Source of the DNA: Campylobacteraceae bacterium | GTDB lineage: Bacteria; Campylobacterota; Campylobacteria; Campylobacterales; Campylobacteraceae | Direction: 5' to 3' | Length of the DNA: 8,720 bases | Assembly: GCA_031290675.1 (NCBI GenBank) | Contig: JAITNC010000100.1 | Span: forward strand, 1 to 8,720 | In this document: in pieces, positions 1 to 8,397 of the stretch | How positions within the stretch are numbered: the stretch's first letter is position 1 | Layout: the number at the start of each line of letters is the position of its first letter | Notes under the pieces: generated by a model | Seen by the model: the letters and a program-made list of their open reading frames with translations, nothing else | Databases searched by the model: none | Told to the model about the DNA's origin: nothing | Translations under genes and position numbers: made by a program

Positions 1-5
1 CCGCC

Positions 6-163
6 GTCATTGCGAGAGAGCAAAGCGGCGTGGCAATCCATATGATAATAGTACAAATAATAAATATAATATAAATATATAGTGATGTATTTCATATTTT
101 TTAAGTTATTTTGCGTAAAAAGTAGAGCTGAGATTGTTACGTCGCTTCGCTCCTCACAATGAC
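6..163. repeat. MITE-like inverted repeat pair around an AT-rich core
   Basis: The segment at 6-40 and the reverse complement of 130-163 align by hand with 27 of 34 bases identical and a single one-base gap. Both contain GTCATTG at the outer end, an AAGCG core and CAATC at the inner end. The roughly 90 bases between them (41-129) are strongly AT-rich. Each unit is also partly palindromic itself (ATTGC at 9-13 opposite GCAAT at 33-37). I recall similar short palindromic intergenic units, with TCATTGCGAG and GTGGCAATC cores, as dispersed repeats in many bacterial genomes. That the pair is one mobile, non-autonomous element is inference; two independent insertions of the same repeat in opposite orientation would look the same. 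No target-site duplication can be assigned, because the left flank is only five bases. Confidence 0.6.
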
Positions 164-186
164 ACAAAGGGGCAAAGAAAACCACC

Positions 187-218
187 CCGTCCTTCGGACA
201 CCCCCTCCACAGGAGGGG
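187..218. repeat. GC-rich double hairpin repeat
   Basis: Two hairpins lie side by side. GTCC and GGAC enclose TTC (189-199), and CCCCTCC at 202-208 pairs perfectly with GGAGGGG at 212-218 around the loop ACA. The arrangement resembles a type of dispersed intergenic repeat that I have seen in unrelated bacterial genomes, but I cannot confirm copy number here. Neither strand has a run of T directly after the hairpins, so it is not a canonical intrinsic terminator. It could still stall or process the 3' end of the operon transcript, which would read through it from the right. Confidence 0.5.
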
Positions 219-234
219 AATTAGTGAGCGAGCG

Positions 235-259
235 TGGCGAAATTGCAACGATATTAGCA
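235..259. repeat. Short direct-repeat partner of 402-428
   Basis: TGGCGAA, five variable bases, AACGAT and then ATT..GCA occur here, and again in the same order and orientation at 402-428 with two extra bases near the end. The shared spacing suggests two diverged members of one repeat family, or the same building block in two composite repeats. Confidence 0.4.
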
Positions 260-319
260 TGCAAAAAAACAAGCTAAAAATTGTAAAAGACTGGATTGCT
301 GAGCATACCAAATTTATGT

Positions 320-450
320 TTATATGGCGTAGATATTTTGCGTCAAGACGAGGCAAGGAGTGAGCCTGCTAGGAATAATACATACTAGTATATGACGACG
401 CTGGCGAACGAGTAACGATGTATTGGCACAAAAGAGCACGCCAGAAAGCA
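320..450. repeat. Palindrome-rich intergenic repeat unit
   Basis: This segment has layered self-complementarity. A perfect 10-base palindrome ATACTAGTAT lies at 382-391. TGCTAG (367-372) can pair with CTAGTA (385-390) using one G-T pair. GCGTC (340-344) can pair with GACGC (397-401) outside that, and CTGGCG (401-406) can pair with CGCCAG (439-444) further along. Two loosely similar GGC..GGAGTGAGC / GGC..ACGAGTAAC stretches (352-365 and 403-416) face in the same direction. The combination looks like a dispersed, structured intergenic repeat rather than random spacer. Copy number elsewhere in the genome cannot be judged from this window. Confidence 0.45.
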
Positions 451-477
451 TAAAAGGTGGGTTAGGAAATATAAAAT

Positions 478-1278
478 TTATAAAAGCCCTTTTTTTACTA
501 GTTGCCCCCTAAACCCCCACGCTCTTCTCGCTTCCTGTACATCTGCTATATCTATATCGCATATGAGCATCTCCTCGTTGTCGCCGAGGGATTCTTCTAC
601 GATGCCGTTTGGAGAGTACAATGCACTGTCGCCGTAAAAGTACCAAGAGTGCGTTTTGTCTTTGAAGTTGCCTATTCTATTGACACGCAGGATATAGACG
701 TTATTTAGAAATGCACGTGTTTTTAACAATTCGTTCCATCTGTTGTGAGATTCAAAAGTGCTGACACTCGGCACCAAAACCACATCTACTTTTTTCTTTT
801 GCGCTTGAAGCCACAAGGTATCAAAATGTATGTCAAAGCCGCAAATAACGCTCATTTTCAACCCTTCGTGAGTAAAAACAGGTATCTGCGTATCTTTGCC
901 CTCATTTGCGAAAAATCTCTCCTCGTCCCAATGTTTGTAATTTATCAAAAATCTTTGCTCGTAAAAAAACGACATATTGGGCGTGATTCGTGTGGTAACT
1001 TTGTAGAGCTTCTCTTTTTTGTACAAAACTATGGGGGCTATTATCGTGATATTGTAGTTTTTGGCGAGTTTTTTTAGCACTGTGAGTTTGTGTTCGGATT
1101 GCTCTTTTATCATAGAGATGGGAATCCGCTCAAGCTCCTTGAAAAAGCTGTTTAAGACGTATTCGCCGAGCACTACGAGACTTATGCCATTTTTGACACA
1201 AATACGCACGTAATAATCAAGCTTAGCCTCGCTCATAGGCAGCGTCTGGAGCTGCAAAGCCGCTATTTTGACGCTCAT
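478..1278 (-). CDS. Nitrilase-superfamily (carbon-nitrogen hydrolase) protein, possible catalytic variant
   Basis: 266 residues from ATG at 1278. This start gives a TGATG stop-start junction with xseB. A TTG one codon upstream (1281) is the alternative. The fold is recognisable: the Glu of the superfamily triad in LVVLGEY (Glu39), the WDEERFF segment with the second Glu (119/120), the nucleophile in VICGFD (Cys146), and the RAFLNN..LRVNRIG stretch typical of the C-terminal half. Family members cleave or transfer amides and nitriles in the cytoplasm; the substrate here is unknown. Two oddities are visible. The expected catalytic Lys (usually in a Y-x-K-x-H-L pattern) is Gln108 in YEQRFL, and Cys146 is followed by Gly-Phe-Asp instead of an aromatic residue and then an acidic one. 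A C. jejuni relative (Cj1056c, from memory) lies in the same gene neighbourhood. Last gene of the operon. Family confident, activity uncertain. Confidence 0.85.
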   Translation of the reverse strand: MSVKIAALQLQTLPMSEAKLDYYVRICVKNGISLVVLGEYVLNSFFKELERIPISMIKEQSEHKLTVLKKLAKNYNITIIAPIVLYKKEKLYKVTTRITPNMSFFYEQRFLINYKHWDEERFFANEGKDTQIPVFTHEGLKMSVICGFDIHFDTLWLQAQKKKVDVVLVPSVSTFESHNRWNELLKTRAFLNNVYILRVNRIGNFKDKTHSWYFYGDSALYSPNGIVEESLGDNEEMLICDIDIADVQEARRAWGFRGQLVKKGLL

Positions 1279-1472
1279 CAAAGCTTCTCGTTTGACAGCG
1301 TTTCAAACTCTTGTTTTGCGCCCTCCAAAAGTTTTGACGCCTCTTTGAGGATTTTCACACCCTCTTTGTAGTACGCCATACTCTCTTCTAATGCCAAACT
1401 TGGCTCGCTCAGCTTCTCTAAAAGCTCTTTGGCTTTTTCAAGCTTGTCTTCAAATTTTTCGCTTTTAGCCAT
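1278..1472 (-). CDS. xseB: Exodeoxyribonuclease VII small subunit (XseB)
   Basis: 64 residues, slightly shorter than the roughly 80 of E. coli XseB. It is almost entirely charged and helical, with the family pattern FEDKLEKAKELLEKLSEPS, then LALEESM.YYKEG (a short break between two amphipathic helices), then a second helix rich in Lys and Glu. In known enzymes several small subunits bind one XseA large subunit to form the cytoplasmic nuclease that degrades single-stranded DNA in repair and recombination. xseA is not in this window. The ATG directly follows the metX stop (TAAATG), with GAGGAG six bases upstream (1479-1484) inside the end of metX, so translation is probably coupled. In C. jejuni the positional equivalent is, from memory, annotated only as a coiled-coil protein. 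Being short and low-complexity, it is identified from pattern and context together. Confidence 0.82.
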   Translation of the reverse strand: MAKSEKFEDKLEKAKELLEKLSEPSLALEESMAYYKEGVKILKEASKLLEGAKQEFETLSNEKL

Positions 1473-2582
1473 TTAAAACTCCTCTTCCAAAGCGTTTTTT
1501 ACATATGTGTCAAATTTATCATACTCAACCAAAAAAGCGTCGTGTCCGTAGTCGCTGTCTATACATCTGTACTCAACCTTGTCGCCTCTGCCAAGCGCTT
1601 CTATCGTGTCTTTGATGCTCTCAAGCTCTTCGGGCAGCATCAAAAGGTCATTTTTGAAGCCTATCAGGTACAGTTTCGCCTTGATGAAACTAAGGGAGTC
1701 GCTCAAAGACTCATAATTTCGTGTCGCATCAAAAATATTCATCGCTTTGATGATATAAAGATAGCTCAAAGGGTCAAACCGTTTGGAGAAGTTATAGCCG
1801 TTGTACTCCATATACCGCTCTACTTGAAATCTGCCGAAAAGCTCGTACAGACCGTCTGTTTCTACATAATTTCGCTCAAATTTCCTGCGCATTGAGTATG
1901 GGGATAAAAAGCTGATATGACCTGCCATTCGCCCCAGAGCCAGACCCAAAAGCCCCTCCTCTTCAAAATCGCCTTTTTCATACTGACCGTTTTTGAAGCG
2001 AGGGTCGTTCAACACGCCGTCCATAGCTATCTTGTTGAACGATATAGCCCACGGAGAGGTGGCGTAAGTACCCGCCAGCAAAATCGCCCTTGAGGTAAAA
2101 TCGGGGTATTCTATGGAGCAGCAAAGCGCCTGCATAGCGCCCAACGAACCGCCGATGATAGCGTGCGCCTTTTTGATGCCGAGTTTGGCGAAAAGATTTT
2201 GCTGAGCGCGAACCATATCGCTTATCGTGATGACAGGAAACTTCAATCTATAAGGCTCGTTTGTAGAAGGGTTTGTAGACATAGGCCCCGTCGTGCCGTT
2301 GCAGCCGCCAAGTATATTGACACAAATGACAAAATACTTGCGCGTGTCTATCACTTTGCCGTCGCCTATAAGAATGTCCCACCAGCCCGTTTTGTTGTCA
2401 TTTTCGTACCGTCCTGCCGCATGCTGCGAGCCTGTGAGGGTGTGGAAAACGACAACGGTATTTGTGCGTTCTTTATTTAATTCGCCATAACTTTCGTACG
2501 CTACATCGTAAGATTCCAATATTCGCCCACTCTCTAAATACAGCGGCGAGTTAAAATGTTCAATCTTTTGGTTTATAATCAA
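1473..2582 (-). CDS. metX: Homoserine O-acetyltransferase (MetX)
   Basis: 369 residues, the usual length. It is an alpha/beta-hydrolase-fold acyltransferase that activates the hydroxyl of L-homoserine with an acyl-CoA (acetyl-CoA in most members) for methionine synthesis in the cytoplasm. Visible family marks are VVVFHTLTGSQHA near residue 43, NILGGCNGTTGP at 89-100, the nucleophile elbow GGSLGAMQ with Ser146, Asp312 in GFKNDLLMLP, and His347 in YGHDAFL, which together give a complete Ser-Asp-His triad. The start is TTG at 2582: AAAGG lies seven bases upstream (2590-2594) and the first residues match the family N-terminus, while the next ATG is far inside. Some MetX proteins use succinyl-CoA, which I cannot exclude. 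It is the only gene in the operon with a real gap before it (20 bases after guaB), too short for a riboswitch. It appears to be an addition to the gene order I recall from C. jejuni. Confidence 0.93.
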   Translation of the reverse strand: MIINQKIEHFNSPLYLESGRILESYDVAYESYGELNKERTNTVVVFHTLTGSQHAAGRYENDNKTGWWDILIGDGKVIDTRKYFVICVNILGGCNGTTGPMSTNPSTNEPYRLKFPVITISDMVRAQQNLFAKLGIKKAHAIIGGSLGAMQALCCSIEYPDFTSRAILLAGTYATSPWAISFNKIAMDGVLNDPRFKNGQYEKGDFEEEGLLGLALGRMAGHISFLSPYSMRRKFERNYVETDGLYELFGRFQVERYMEYNGYNFSKRFDPLSYLYIIKAMNIFDATRNYESLSDSLSFIKAKLYLIGFKNDLLMLPEELESIKDTIEALGRGDKVEYRCIDSDYGHDAFLVEYDKFDTYVKNALEEEF

Positions 2583-2602
2583 CTTACGACCTTTGCGTAT
2601 AT

Positions 2603-4054
<1,452 letters not shown>

Positions 4055-5422
4055 TTATAATTTTCCTTTGTTAAGTATTTTTTCTAAACTCAAGGCACCG
4101 TCAAGCAGCGTCTGCTCGTCGTAGTGCTTCGCCACAAACTGAACTCCTATCGGCAATCCTGCATCGTCTACGCCTATCGGCAGCGATATGGCGGGAACGC
4201 CGCAAAGATTTACTCCTATCGTGTAGATATCGCTCAAGTACATCTCCAAAGGGTTGCTTATCTGCCCAAACTTGAACGCTGTAGTCGGCGTCACGGGAGT
4301 GAGTATCAAATCGGCCTCTTTCAGGATGTTCTCATAGTTTTCTTTTATCAAATGTCTTACTTTTTGCGCTCTGATGTAGTATGCGTCATAATATCCGCTG
4401 CTTAGCACGAAAGTACCGAGAAGTATGCGGCGTTTGACCTCATCGCCAAATCCTTCACTTCTGGTTTTCACGTACATATCTTTCAAGCTCCCGCCCTCTA
4501 CACGCCTGCCGTATCTGACACCGTCAAAACGGCTCAAGTTCGCGCTCGCTTCGGCTGTAGCGATGATATAATAAGTCGCCACATCGTACTTGGAGTTGAG
4601 CATATTTTTGTAGATGACCTCGTGTCCTGCGTCTTTGAGAGCTGTGAGCGTGCTTCGCATAGCCTTTTGTATTTCAACGCTCGCACCCTCCATAAAGTTT
4701 TCAATGACGGCTATTTTTAGTTTGCGGTTTGGGTTGAGATGAGGGGCTATGAGTGTGTGAGCCAATTTCGCACTTGTGGAGTCTTTTGGCTCGTGTCCTG
4801 CGATAATATCAAACAAAATAGCCGCGTCCTCAACGTTTTGCGTGATAGGCCCTATCTGGTCAAGCGAACTTGAAAACGCCGTCAAACCGTAGCGGCTGAC
4901 TTTGCCGTAAGTCGGTTTCAACCCTACGCAGCCGCAAAATGCCGCCGGCTGACGGATACTTCCGCCCGTATCGCTTCCAAGAGCGGCTATGGCTATGCCG
5001 CCTGCGACCGCACAAGCGCTTCCGCCGCTGCTGCCGCCCGGGACTCGCTCATTGTCGGCGGGGTTTAGCGTTTTGCCGTAAAATGACGTAGCTGTCGTAC
5101 TTCCCATAGCAAACTCGTCCATATTTGTCCTGCCAAACGGGCTTAAATTTGCCTTTGACATATTTGTTATAACGGTAGCGTTGTATGGGGCGACGTATCC
5201 TTGCAGTATCTTTGAGGCGCACGTAACGCTCCAGCCTTCTACTTGGATATTGTCCTTGACGGCTATGGGTATTCCCTCGCCGCTCGTGTTCAACCCCTCG
5301 CCCGTGAGCTGTTCTATGTATGCTCCGAGAAATTTTTTCTCTTCTATCTTTTTGGCAAGAGAGCTTCTTAACTCTTTTATCTCATCTTTGTTTAACTTCA
5401 AGGCTTCTTTTAGTGTTATCAA
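4055..5422 (-). CDS. gatA: Asp-tRNA(Asn)/Glu-tRNA(Gln) amidotransferase subunit A (GatA)
   Basis: 455 residues, within the usual range. GatA is the glutaminase subunit of GatCAB, which releases ammonia from glutamine so that mischarged Glu-tRNA(Gln) and Asp-tRNA(Asn) become Gln- and Asn-tRNA. Campylobacterota such as Helicobacter are known to rely on this indirect route. The amidase-signature residues are all present: Lys56 in IPIAVKDN, cis-Ser131 in GGSSGGSA and Ser155 in GSDTGGSIR; their 75- and 24-residue spacing agrees with the well-studied staphylococcal enzyme as I recall it. The start is TTG at 5422, overlapping the TGA of the small gene before it (TTGA), with AAGGAG five bases upstream (5428-5433) inside that gene. 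gatB and gatC are not in this window, so the complex is encoded at scattered loci. Confidence 0.96.
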   Translation of the reverse strand: MITLKEALKLNKDEIKELRSSLAKKIEEKKFLGAYIEQLTGEGLNTSGEGIPIAVKDNIQVEGWSVTCASKILQGYVAPYNATVITNMSKANLSPFGRTNMDEFAMGSTTATSFYGKTLNPADNERVPGGSSGGSACAVAGGIAIAALGSDTGGSIRQPAAFCGCVGLKPTYGKVSRYGLTAFSSSLDQIGPITQNVEDAAILFDIIAGHEPKDSTSAKLAHTLIAPHLNPNRKLKIAVIENFMEGASVEIQKAMRSTLTALKDAGHEVIYKNMLNSKYDVATYYIIATAEASANLSRFDGVRYGRRVEGGSLKDMYVKTRSEGFGDEVKRRILLGTFVLSSGYYDAYYIRAQKVRHLIKENYENILKEADLILTPVTPTTAFKFGQISNPLEMYLSDIYTIGVNLCGVPAISLPIGVDDAGLPIGVQFVAKHYDEQTLLDGALSLEKILNKGKL

Positions 5423-5547
5423 CTCTTCTCCTTCAGCTTTTTTGTTCTTAAAGCGACAAAAAATATCCCTATAGCGATAGCGGCGAATATTATCGCGATC
5501 ATTATCACAACGTACAATGATGGCATTGGAGCGCTCAAATCAAACAT
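5419..5547 (-). CDS. 42-residue single-helix membrane protein between ileS and gatA
   Basis: ATG at 5547 opens a 42-codon frame ending in TGA at 5419-5421. The product has a short polar start ([10 protein letters not shown]), one uninterrupted hydrophobic helix at about residues 11-33 with small residues (AAIAIG), and a basic tail ending RTKKLKEKS, so by the positive-inside rule the C-terminus should be cytoplasmic. The frame overlaps the ileS stop by eight bases and the gatA TTG start by four, and it carries the gatA ribosome site in its last codons. Only a weak purine stretch precedes its own ATG, so translation may depend on ribosomes finishing ileS. The membrane-protein composition argues against chance. 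From memory, C. jejuni has a small hypothetical gene (Cj1060c) at the same place. Function unknown; I recognise no family. Confidence 0.72.
   Translation of the reverse strand: MFDLSAPMPSLYVVIMIAIIFAAIAIGIFFVALRTKKLKEKS
5428..5433 (-). promoter_or_regulatory. Ribosome binding site for gatA
   Basis: AAGGAG lies five bases before the TTG start of gatA and inside the last codons of the small membrane protein gene. It supports TTG as the real gatA start and implies that ribosomes translating the small gene pass over this site. Confidence 0.65.
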
Positions 5548-8290
5548 TTATGACGCTCTCACAGCGAGGACACAAACACTCTTCGCTTGCCGCTCGAAAT
5601 TTCCAACATCTTGGGCATTTTTTGTCTTTTGCTCTCGTGATGACAAAATGCTCTTTATCTACGTCAAATTCGCCCAAAACTTCGCCGAGCGGAACTTGAA
5701 CTATCTCGCTTACCGTAAACCAATCCTCAGCGTCAGAGCCCATTTTGTCAAGCTCGCTTGCTTTTGTGGCGAGGTTTAACTCAAGCGTTGATTTGATGAT
5801 TTTCTCTTTTTTCAGTCTGTCTATTATCTCAAAAAACTTCTCTCTCGCCAAGACTAAAAACTCTGCGTCCGCGTCCGAACTTACACCCTCAAGCGGCGTG
5901 TACTCAACATCAAAAACATCTTCTCTGCCTCGCTTGATGATACTAGGAGCGTACTCCATTATCTCATCAACTGTATACGTAAGCACGGGTGCTGTGAGCG
6001 ACAACATAGCCTCAAGTATCGTAGCCATCGCACTTTGTGTCGCACGACGTGATGTGGAGTTTTTGGCGTCGCAGTAGAGTCTGTCTTTGCTGATATCCAT
6101 ATAAATACCGCTAAGCTCGGTCGTAACAAAACTGTTCAAAAGTGAGTAACCCTTCAAAAAGTCGTACTTGTCAAAAGCCTCTTTTGTTTCGTCAAAAACT
6201 TTTTTCGCCGTAAAGAGTATCCATCTATCAGCAGCTCCAAAATCTTCACTCTTTGACAAAACTTCCAAATCGTCAATGGAAGCGAGCAAAAATCTAAAGG
6301 TATTTCTTATCTTTCTGTACTGTTCGGAAACTTGTTTGATGATATTTTCACTTATTCTAAGCTCTGTAGAGTAGTCGCTCGTAGCGACCCAAAGCCTCAA
6401 TATCTCAACGCCGTATCTTTTGGCGACATCGGCAGGGTCTACGCCGTTGCCTTTGGACTTGCTCATCTTTTCGCCCTTCTCATCAACTGTAAAGCCGTGA
6501 GTTAGGATGTTTTTATAAGGAGCGATGCCATTTACAGCGACACTTACCAAAAGTGAGCTTTGAAACCAACCTCTGTGCTGGTCGCTTCCTTCCATATACA
6601 TATCGGCTGGGTATGCGCCGGCGTCGTACTTGGGCGACTTCAGGACGGCTCTCCACGTACTTCCGCTGTCAAACCAAACATCTAAAATATCTACCGTTTT
6701 TTCAAGCTCGTCAGGGTTTAACTTGGAATTTGCGCTCAAGAGGTCTTTTATCTCTCTGTCCCACCAGACATCAGCGCCAAATTCGTCAAAAAGTTTCGCT
6801 GTGTTTTCCAAAACATCTTTATCGTATATAACTTTGCCTGTTTTTTTATCTCTGAAAAACGCTATCGGAACGCCCCAATCACGCTGTCTTGAGATACACC
6901 AGTCAGGCCTGTTTTCTATCATGGAGTTCAATCTCTTGTAACCGCTGTCGGGATAAAACTTCAGTTTTTCTATCTCGCTGAGGGCTTTTTGCCTCAAAGA
7001 CGAACCTTCTTTGGCCTCGTCCATAGCGATAAACCACTGCTTTGTAGCACGATATATGATAGGCGTATGCGTTCTCCAGCAGTATGGATAAGAGTGCGTA
7101 AACTTGGAGCATTTAAGCAGTGAACTTCCCAAAAGTTCCAAAATCTTCTCGTTCGCTTTAAATACATGCACGCCCACAAACTCTTCTGGATGTGGAAGCA
7201 GCTTTTCACGCACGACAGTTGCGTCATATTTGCCGTCCTCATCAACAGGCATGATGGTTTCTATACCATAAACAAGCGAGATTTTATAGTCATCATCGCC
7301 ATGACCCGGAGCAGTATGCACAAGACCGGAGCCTCCGTCCATCAAGACGTGAGGAGCTAAAATCAATCGTGATTTTCGTCCGTTTAGAGGGTTTAGCGCA
7401 TGCGTGTTTTCAAGGATAGAAGCTTTAAATGTTTTTTTGATAACTCCGCTTGTGATGCCAAGCTCTACCAAAGCTTCAAGGCGAGGGGCAGCGACTATAA
7501 GCCCTTCGCTTGTGAGGACATAATCCTCCTCAGGGTTGAACGCGATAGCCATATTTGCAGGCAGTGTCCACGGAGTTGTTGTCCAGATGAGTGCCTTCGC
7601 ACCGCTTATCTCAAGCCTCTGTAGCGCATCTTTGTCCAGCTCAAAAGCCACAAATATAGAGTAATCCTCTTTGTCTTTATACTCTACCTCAGCCTCCGCT
7701 AGCGCACTTCTCGCCGCCCACGACCAAAAAACAGGCTTGCTGCGCTCTACCAAAAGACCTTTTTGCGCTATGTCGCACAAAGCTCTGTATATATCCGCCT
7801 CAAACTCAAACTTCATCGTCAGGTACGGATTGTCCCAGTCGCCCACAACGCCGAGGGATTTGAACTCCTCTTTTTGTATCTGCACATATTTTTTGGCGTG
7901 TTCTCTGCAAAGCTCTCTAAAAGCGGACTTGCTCATAGCGTCTTTTTTCTCTTTGCCGATAGCCTTCTCCACCTGCTGCTCTATAGGCAGCCCGTGACAG
8001 TCCCAACCCGGTACATATCGTACATTTTCGCCGAAAAAGTAGTGAGTTTTGACGATAATATCTTTCAGGATTTTGTTTAGTGCGTGTCCCAAATGGATAT
8101 TTCCGTTAGCGTAAGGCGGGCCGTCGTGAAGGTTGAAATTTTTGGCGCTCGCAGTGCGTTTGCGTTTCATCTTTTCGTAAACATTTCTGCTCTCAAACCA
8201 CTGTTTATAGCGTTTCGGCTCATTTTCGGGAAGATTTCCCCTCATAGGAAACAGAGTGGCAGGCAAGAGGAGTGTGTCCTTGTAGTCCAT
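5540..8290 (-). CDS. ileS: Isoleucyl-tRNA synthetase (IleRS)
   Basis: 916 residues, the full length of bacterial-type IleRS. It attaches isoleucine to tRNA(Ile) in the cytoplasm and hydrolyses mischarged valine. The class I signature is complete: HLGH at 66-69 (HIGH motif) and KMSKS at 608-612. The editing domain between them shows [11 protein letters not shown] from 236 and GHGDDDY with His330 and Asp332-334. The [20 protein letters not shown] and GSDQHRGWF blocks are also present. The C-terminus carries a zinc-binding pair CPRC and CPRC (Cys892, 895, 907, 910), which points to the common bacterial type rather than the mupirocin-resistant eukaryote-like type. The start is ATG at 8290, with AAGGAG at 8303-8308, a rather long 12-base spacing; no nearer start exists in frame. 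It is the first gene of the operon after a 107-base gap. There is no room for a T-box leader. Confidence 0.97.
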   Translation of the reverse strand: MDYKDTLLLPATLFPMRGNLPENEPKRYKQWFESRNVYEKMKRKRTASAKNFNLHDGPPYANGNIHLGHALNKILKDIIVKTHYFFGENVRYVPGWDCHGLPIEQQVEKAIGKEKKDAMSKSAFRELCREHAKKYVQIQKEEFKSLGVVGDWDNPYLTMKFEFEADIYRALCDIAQKGLLVERSKPVFWSWAARSALAEAEVEYKDKEDYSIFVAFELDKDALQRLEISGAKALIWTTTPWTLPANMAIAFNPEEDYVLTSEGLIVAAPRLEALVELGITSGVIKKTFKASILENTHALNPLNGRKSRLILAPHVLMDGGSGLVHTAPGHGDDDYKISLVYGIETIMPVDEDGKYDATVVREKLLPHPEEFVGVHVFKANEKILELLGSSLLKCSKFTHSYPYCWRTHTPIIYRATKQWFIAMDEAKEGSSLRQKALSEIEKLKFYPDSGYKRLNSMIENRPDWCISRQRDWGVPIAFFRDKKTGKVIYDKDVLENTAKLFDEFGADVWWDREIKDLLSANSKLNPDELEKTVDILDVWFDSGSTWRAVLKSPKYDAGAYPADMYMEGSDQHRGWFQSSLLVSVAVNGIAPYKNILTHGFTVDEKGEKMSKSKGNGVDPADVAKRYGVEILRLWVATSDYSTELRISENIIKQVSEQYRKIRNTFRFLLASIDDLEVLSKSEDFGAADRWILFTAKKVFDETKEAFDKYDFLKGYSLLNSFVTTELSGIYMDISKDRLYCDAKNSTSRRATQSAMATILEAMLSLTAPVLTYTVDEIMEYAPSIIKRGREDVFDVEYTPLEGVSSDADAEFLVLAREKFFEIIDRLKKEKIIKSTLELNLATKASELDKMGSDAEDWFTVSEIVQVPLGEVLGEFDVDKEHFVITRAKDKKCPRCWKFRAASEECLCPRCESVINV

Positions 8291-8302
8291 TGTGTGCTTT
8301 TT

Positions 8303-8308
8303 CTCCTT
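8303..8308 (-). promoter_or_regulatory. Ribosome binding site for ileS
   Basis: AAGGAG is a near-perfect Shine-Dalgarno match 12 bases before the ileS ATG, longer than the usual spacing. The intervening bases are A-rich, so a weaker, closer pairing is possible. No other in-frame start fits the site better. Confidence 0.55.
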
Positions 8309-8322
8309 AATAAATGTGAAGT

Positions 8323-8358
8323 GTTAGAAGTTATAAAATTTGACAATATTAGCTAAAA
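8323..8358 (-). promoter_or_regulatory. Candidate sigma-70 promoter of the ileS operon
   Basis: On the minus strand, TATAAC (8330-8335) fits a -10 box. It is preceded by T-rich sequence, including TTTTAG about 17 bases upstream (8353-8358), in line with the weak -35 and T-rich upstream regions known for Campylobacterota sigma-70 promoters. Transcription would start near 8323, giving a leader of about 33 bases. The TTGTCA at 8341-8346 resembles a -35 box but has no -10 at the right distance. This is a pattern match only; the whole operon could also be read from further upstream. Confidence 0.35.
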
Positions 8359-8397
8359 ACTATTTAAGAAGCTCTTACATACAAAAAGATATTGAAT

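Larger units (their letters stand above)
1..477. other. Intergenic region with repeat-like elements and no convincing gene
   Basis: This stretch beyond the 3' end of the operon has no open frame that looks like a protein gene on either strand. It is a patchwork: an inverted repeat pair with an AT-rich core (about 6-163), a GC-rich double hairpin (about 187-218), a short segment sharing a motif with a later one (235-259), and a palindrome-rich unit (about 320-450). Composition swings from very AT-rich (41-120) to GC-rich (187-240), unlike the even composition of the operon. I see no tRNA, rRNA, CRISPR array or transposase fragment. The left end is cut by the window, so whatever lies beyond is unknown. 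Confidence 0.75.

Noticed and set aside
202..218. Intrinsic terminator of the operon
   Set aside because: The stem is strong, but no T run follows on either strand and it lies about 260 bases past the last stop codon. I therefore list it as a repeat hairpin only.
320..451. Minus-strand 43-codon frame beginning MLSGVLFCAN and rich in Arg, Cys and Leu
   Set aside because: It lies exactly over the palindrome-rich repeat unit, has no Shine-Dalgarno site, and its composition resembles a repeat read as protein. Recurrent hypothetical proteins of this kind usually come from dispersed repeats.
1279..1281. TTG at 1281 as the start of the carbon-nitrogen hydrolase
   Set aside because: An ATG follows immediately and gives a standard TGATG reinitiation junction. 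TTG remains possible but adds only one residue.
2583..2602. SAM riboswitch or Met-regulator site before metX
   Set aside because: Only 20 bases separate guaB and metX, and most of them are the ribosome site.
5745..8356. Several open frames overlapping ileS on both strands (for example 6903-7112 and 6994-7245 minus, 7671-7997 plus)
   Set aside because: The IleRS frame is continuous over 916 codons with every motif present. The others are out-of-frame shadows without domains or ribosome sites.
8291..8397. T-box leader before ileS
   Set aside because: The 107-base gap is too short, and neither a T-box-like conserved sequence nor a terminator hairpin is visible.
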